Origin: Spartobacteria bacterium
GTDB taxonomy: Bacteria; Verrucomicrobiota; Kiritimatiellia; RZYC01
DNA: 45,773 nt
Direction: 5' to 3'
Assembly: GCA_009929845.1 (NCBI GenBank)
Contig: RZZM01000005.1
Span: 1 to 45,773 of the forward strand
In this document: positions 44,237 to 45,773 of the stretch, piece after piece
How the letters are laid out: each line of letters starts with the position of its first letter
Numbering within the stretch: the stretch's first letter is position 1
Made by a program: the position numbers and the translations under genes
Notes under the pieces: model-generated
What the model saw: only the letters and a program-made list of their open reading frames with translations
Databases searched by the model: none
Told to the model about the DNA's origin: nothing

Positions 44237-44483
44237 GAGACCATCCTCCGGCTCTTCGTCTACGGCACCCTGAAACGGGGCTACTGGAACCATCAACGCT
44301 TCTGCGCCCAGGCCCGCAGCATCGAACCGGCTGGAAGGCTTTCGGCCCGGCGGCCACAGCATGTACCAGCGGGTGATGGTGGCATTGCTGTGCGGGCGCA
44401 CTTCGGTTCCGGCCTGGACCTATTGGATGCCCCGTGTTGATAACGGTACCCGGCTTGACACCGGCGTATGGCATCGAGCGTGA
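44237..44483 (+). pseudogene. Decayed gamma-glutamylcyclotransferase-like gene
   Basis: Two family fragments in different frames. First, frame of 44237: 'ETILRLFVYGTLKRGYWNHQRF', the N-terminal YGTLKRG motif of GGCT-like proteins. Second, from ATG 44361 to TGA 44483 in another frame: 'MYQRVMVALLCGRTSVPAWTYWM' then 'DNGTRLDTGVW', which looks like the C-terminal end. The middle of the protein, with the catalytic Glu, is missing. So the gene suffered an internal deletion and frameshift. Confidence 0.65.
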
Positions 44484-44517
44484 TAGCAAATAATCGGCTC
44501 AAATCGGTAAAGATCGT

Positions 44518-44547
44518 TTGACATAGCACATAGTGCCTTTGTATATT
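44518..44547 (+). promoter_or_regulatory. Sigma70 promoter of the restriction-modification operon
   Basis: -35 TTGACA (44518-44523, perfect), 18-bp spacer, -10 TATATT (44542-44547, 5 of 6). The spacer holds the palindrome GCAC-ATA-GTGC (44526-44536), a possible operator. Downstream in the leader, GGGAGAG (44566-44572) can pair with CTCTCCC (44584-44590). Expected start near 44554, leader about 90 nt. Confidence 0.65.
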
Positions 44548-44643
44548 GATGGAGTTTTTTAACCTGGGAGAGGTGCGTCCAGTCTCTCCCGTTTCGCCTC
44601 TGGCGGACGTGGCAAACAACCAAAACGCCCGTGGAGCAAGAGA

Positions 44644-44859
44644 ATGAACGAGATGGAAGACCGCTGGTTATCAATAACCGAGATCTGCAAGTACCTCGGG
44701 GTCAGCAACGACACCGTTTACAAATGGATCGACAAGCATGGCATGCCCGCCCACCGCATGGGTCGTCTTTGGAAGTTCAAGAAAGATGAAGTGGACGCGT
44801 GGGTCAAGGCTGGCGGCGCGGCCGAGCCTGTAGAAACCGACAAGAAGCGCAAGGAGTAA
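44644..44859 (+). CDS. Excisionase/MerR-type helix-turn-helix protein
   Basis: 71 aa. A single small DNA-binding domain (HTH_17 type): 'WLSITEICKYLGVSNDTVYKWIDKHGMPAHRMGRLWKFKKDEVDAWVKAG'. Proteins of this type often stand directly before hsdM in type I restriction operons. GGAG about 9 nt upstream. It ends 9 bp before hsdM, and its last codons contain the AAGGAG that serves hsdM. It could repress the operon through the palindrome in the promoter spacer, which is an inference. Confidence 0.85.
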   Translation: MNEMEDRWLSITEICKYLGVSNDTVYKWIDKHGMPAHRMGRLWKFKKDEVDAWVKAGGAAEPVETDKKRKE

Positions 44860-44868
44860 TAACGGGCT

Positions 44869-45773
44869 ATGAACCATGTGATCCACAACAGCATCGTGAA
44901 TTTTATCTGGGGTATCGCCGACGACGTGTTGCGTGATGTCTATGTGCGCGGCAAGTACCGCGACGTGATCCTGCCGATGACGGTTATCCGCCGCCTTGAC
45001 GCGCTCTTGGAGCCGAGCAAGGAAAAGGTGCTCGGCATGAAGAAGCAGCTCGACGGGGCCGGGATCGCCAACCAGCATGCCGCCCTCTGCCAGGCCGCCG
45101 GTGAGGCCTTCTACAACGTTTCGCCCTTTACCCTGCGCGACCTGAAGAACCGTGCCAGGCAACAGCAGCTCAAGGCCGATTTCGAAGCCTACCTGGACGG
45201 CTTTTCACCCAACGTTCAGGAGATCCTCGACAAGTTCAAGTTCCGCAACCAGATCCCCACGTTGATCGAGGCCGACATCCTCGGTCACCTGATCGAAAAG
45301 TTCCTCGACGGCCGCATCAATCTCAGCCCCAAGCCGGTGCAGGACGTGGACGGCAACGAGATCCTTCCGGCCCTCGATAACCACTCCATGGGTACCATCT
45401 TCGAGGAACTGATCCGCCGCTTCAATGAAGAGAACAACGAAGAGGCCGGAGAGCACTTCACGCCCCGCGACGTGGTCAAGCTCATGGCCGACTTGATCTT
45501 CCTGCCGGTGGCCGACGACATCGAATCGGGCACCTACCTCGTCTATGACGGAGCCTGCGGCACCGGCGGCATGCTGACCGTGGCTGAAGAGCGCCTGGCC
45601 GAACTGGCCGAAAGCCACGGCAAGGATGTCTCCATCCACCTGTTCGGTCAGGAGGTGCAGCCGGAAACCTACGCCATCTCCAAGGCCGACCTGCTCCTCA
45701 AAGGCGAAGGGGCCGAGGCAGAGAACATGAAGTACGGTTCCACGCTTTCCATCGATGCCTTCCCGTCGCAGGA
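44869..45773 (+). CDS. hsdM: Type I restriction-modification methyltransferase subunit (5' part)
   Basis: 301 codons visible; the gene runs off the right edge. ATG 44869 with AAGGAG at 44851-44856. N-terminal HsdM domain (about 1-140, 'NFIWGIADDVLRDVYVRGKYRDVILPMTVIRRLDALLEPSK'), then the adenine methyltransferase domain starting with 'AGEHFTPRDVVKLMADL' and SAM-binding motif I 'YDGACGTGGML'. The catalytic NPPF/Y motif lies past the window end. M.HsdM modifies adenine and, with HsdS and HsdR, forms the restriction complex. The genes for S and R should follow. Confidence 0.92.
   Translation, partial: MNHVIHNSIVNFIWGIADDVLRDVYVRGKYRDVILPMTVIRRLDALLEPSKEKVLGMKKQLDGAGIANQHAALCQAAGEAFYNVSPFTLRDLKNRARQQQLKADFEAYLDGFSPNVQEILDKFKFRNQIPTLIEADILGHLIEKFLDGRINLSPKPVQDVDGNEILPALDNHSMGTIFEELIRRFNEENNEEAGEHFTPRDVVKLMADLIFLPVADDIESGTYLVYDGACGTGGMLTVAEERLAELAESHGKDVSIHLFGQEVQPETYAISKADLLLKGEGAEAENMKYGSTLSIDAFPSQ

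Overview
This window looks like chromosomal DNA of a Gram-negative bacterium in the Planctomycetota-Verrucomicrobiota-Chlamydiota group, most likely Kiritimatiellota or a close relative. That placement is an inference. It rests on a secreted protein with the 'D.N.N.IPDYWE...EYVAGT.PTN' calcium-loop architecture common in those phyla, a GH172 (DUF2961) lipoprotein, a four-helix-bundle/suffix domain protein, an alpha-CTD plus sigma-region-4 regulator, and intergenic boilerplate motifs of the CACAGATTA type. LptF/G, TolC and lipoproteins show an outer membrane. No rRNA, tRNA, CRISPR array or complete mobile element was found.

Left part (1-15.9 kb): a non-coding start with small palindromes; a minus-strand operon udp-cdd-hybrid histidine kinase (pyrimidine salvage plus a very large sensor kinase whose N terminus is a four-helix bundle); divergent codB; a pair of secreted surface proteins (one with duplicated YadA-head-like repeats); a second signalling operon CheY-like / CheC-like / hybrid kinase with a good sigma70 promoter; a small membrane protein; a thioredoxin-fold protein; a D-lactate dehydrogenase-like enzyme with a cysteine-rich tail.

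Middle (15.4-28.3 kb): a minus-strand envelope operon (LysM/TPR lipoprotein, coiled-coil membrane protein, acidic/proline-rich membrane protein, then an alkyltransferase); a large GH172 lipoprotein; a plus-strand glycan cassette of three SDR enzymes, a GHMP sugar kinase and a GT4 glycosyltransferase with overlapping or coupled starts; and an acyl-CoA-synthetase/ACP/PlsC fusion.

Right part (28.3-45.8 kb): a hairpin-rich element between convergent genes; a minus-strand group of GH3 glycosidase, small membrane protein and SNF2 helicase; an unusual RpoA-CTD/sigma4 regulator; a lone LptF/G permease; then the most interesting region. There, three 17-bp palindromes at an exact 31-bp period precede a five-gene operon: TolC-type outer membrane factor, a non-canonical adaptor-like protein (coiled-coil hairpin, NEW3 domain, C-terminal anchor), an ABC ATPase and two ABC-2 permeases. 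I read this as a candidate tripartite exporter with an atypical adaptor. The window ends in a decayed gamma-glutamylcyclotransferase remnant and the start of a type I restriction-modification operon (HTH protein, hsdM cut by the window edge).
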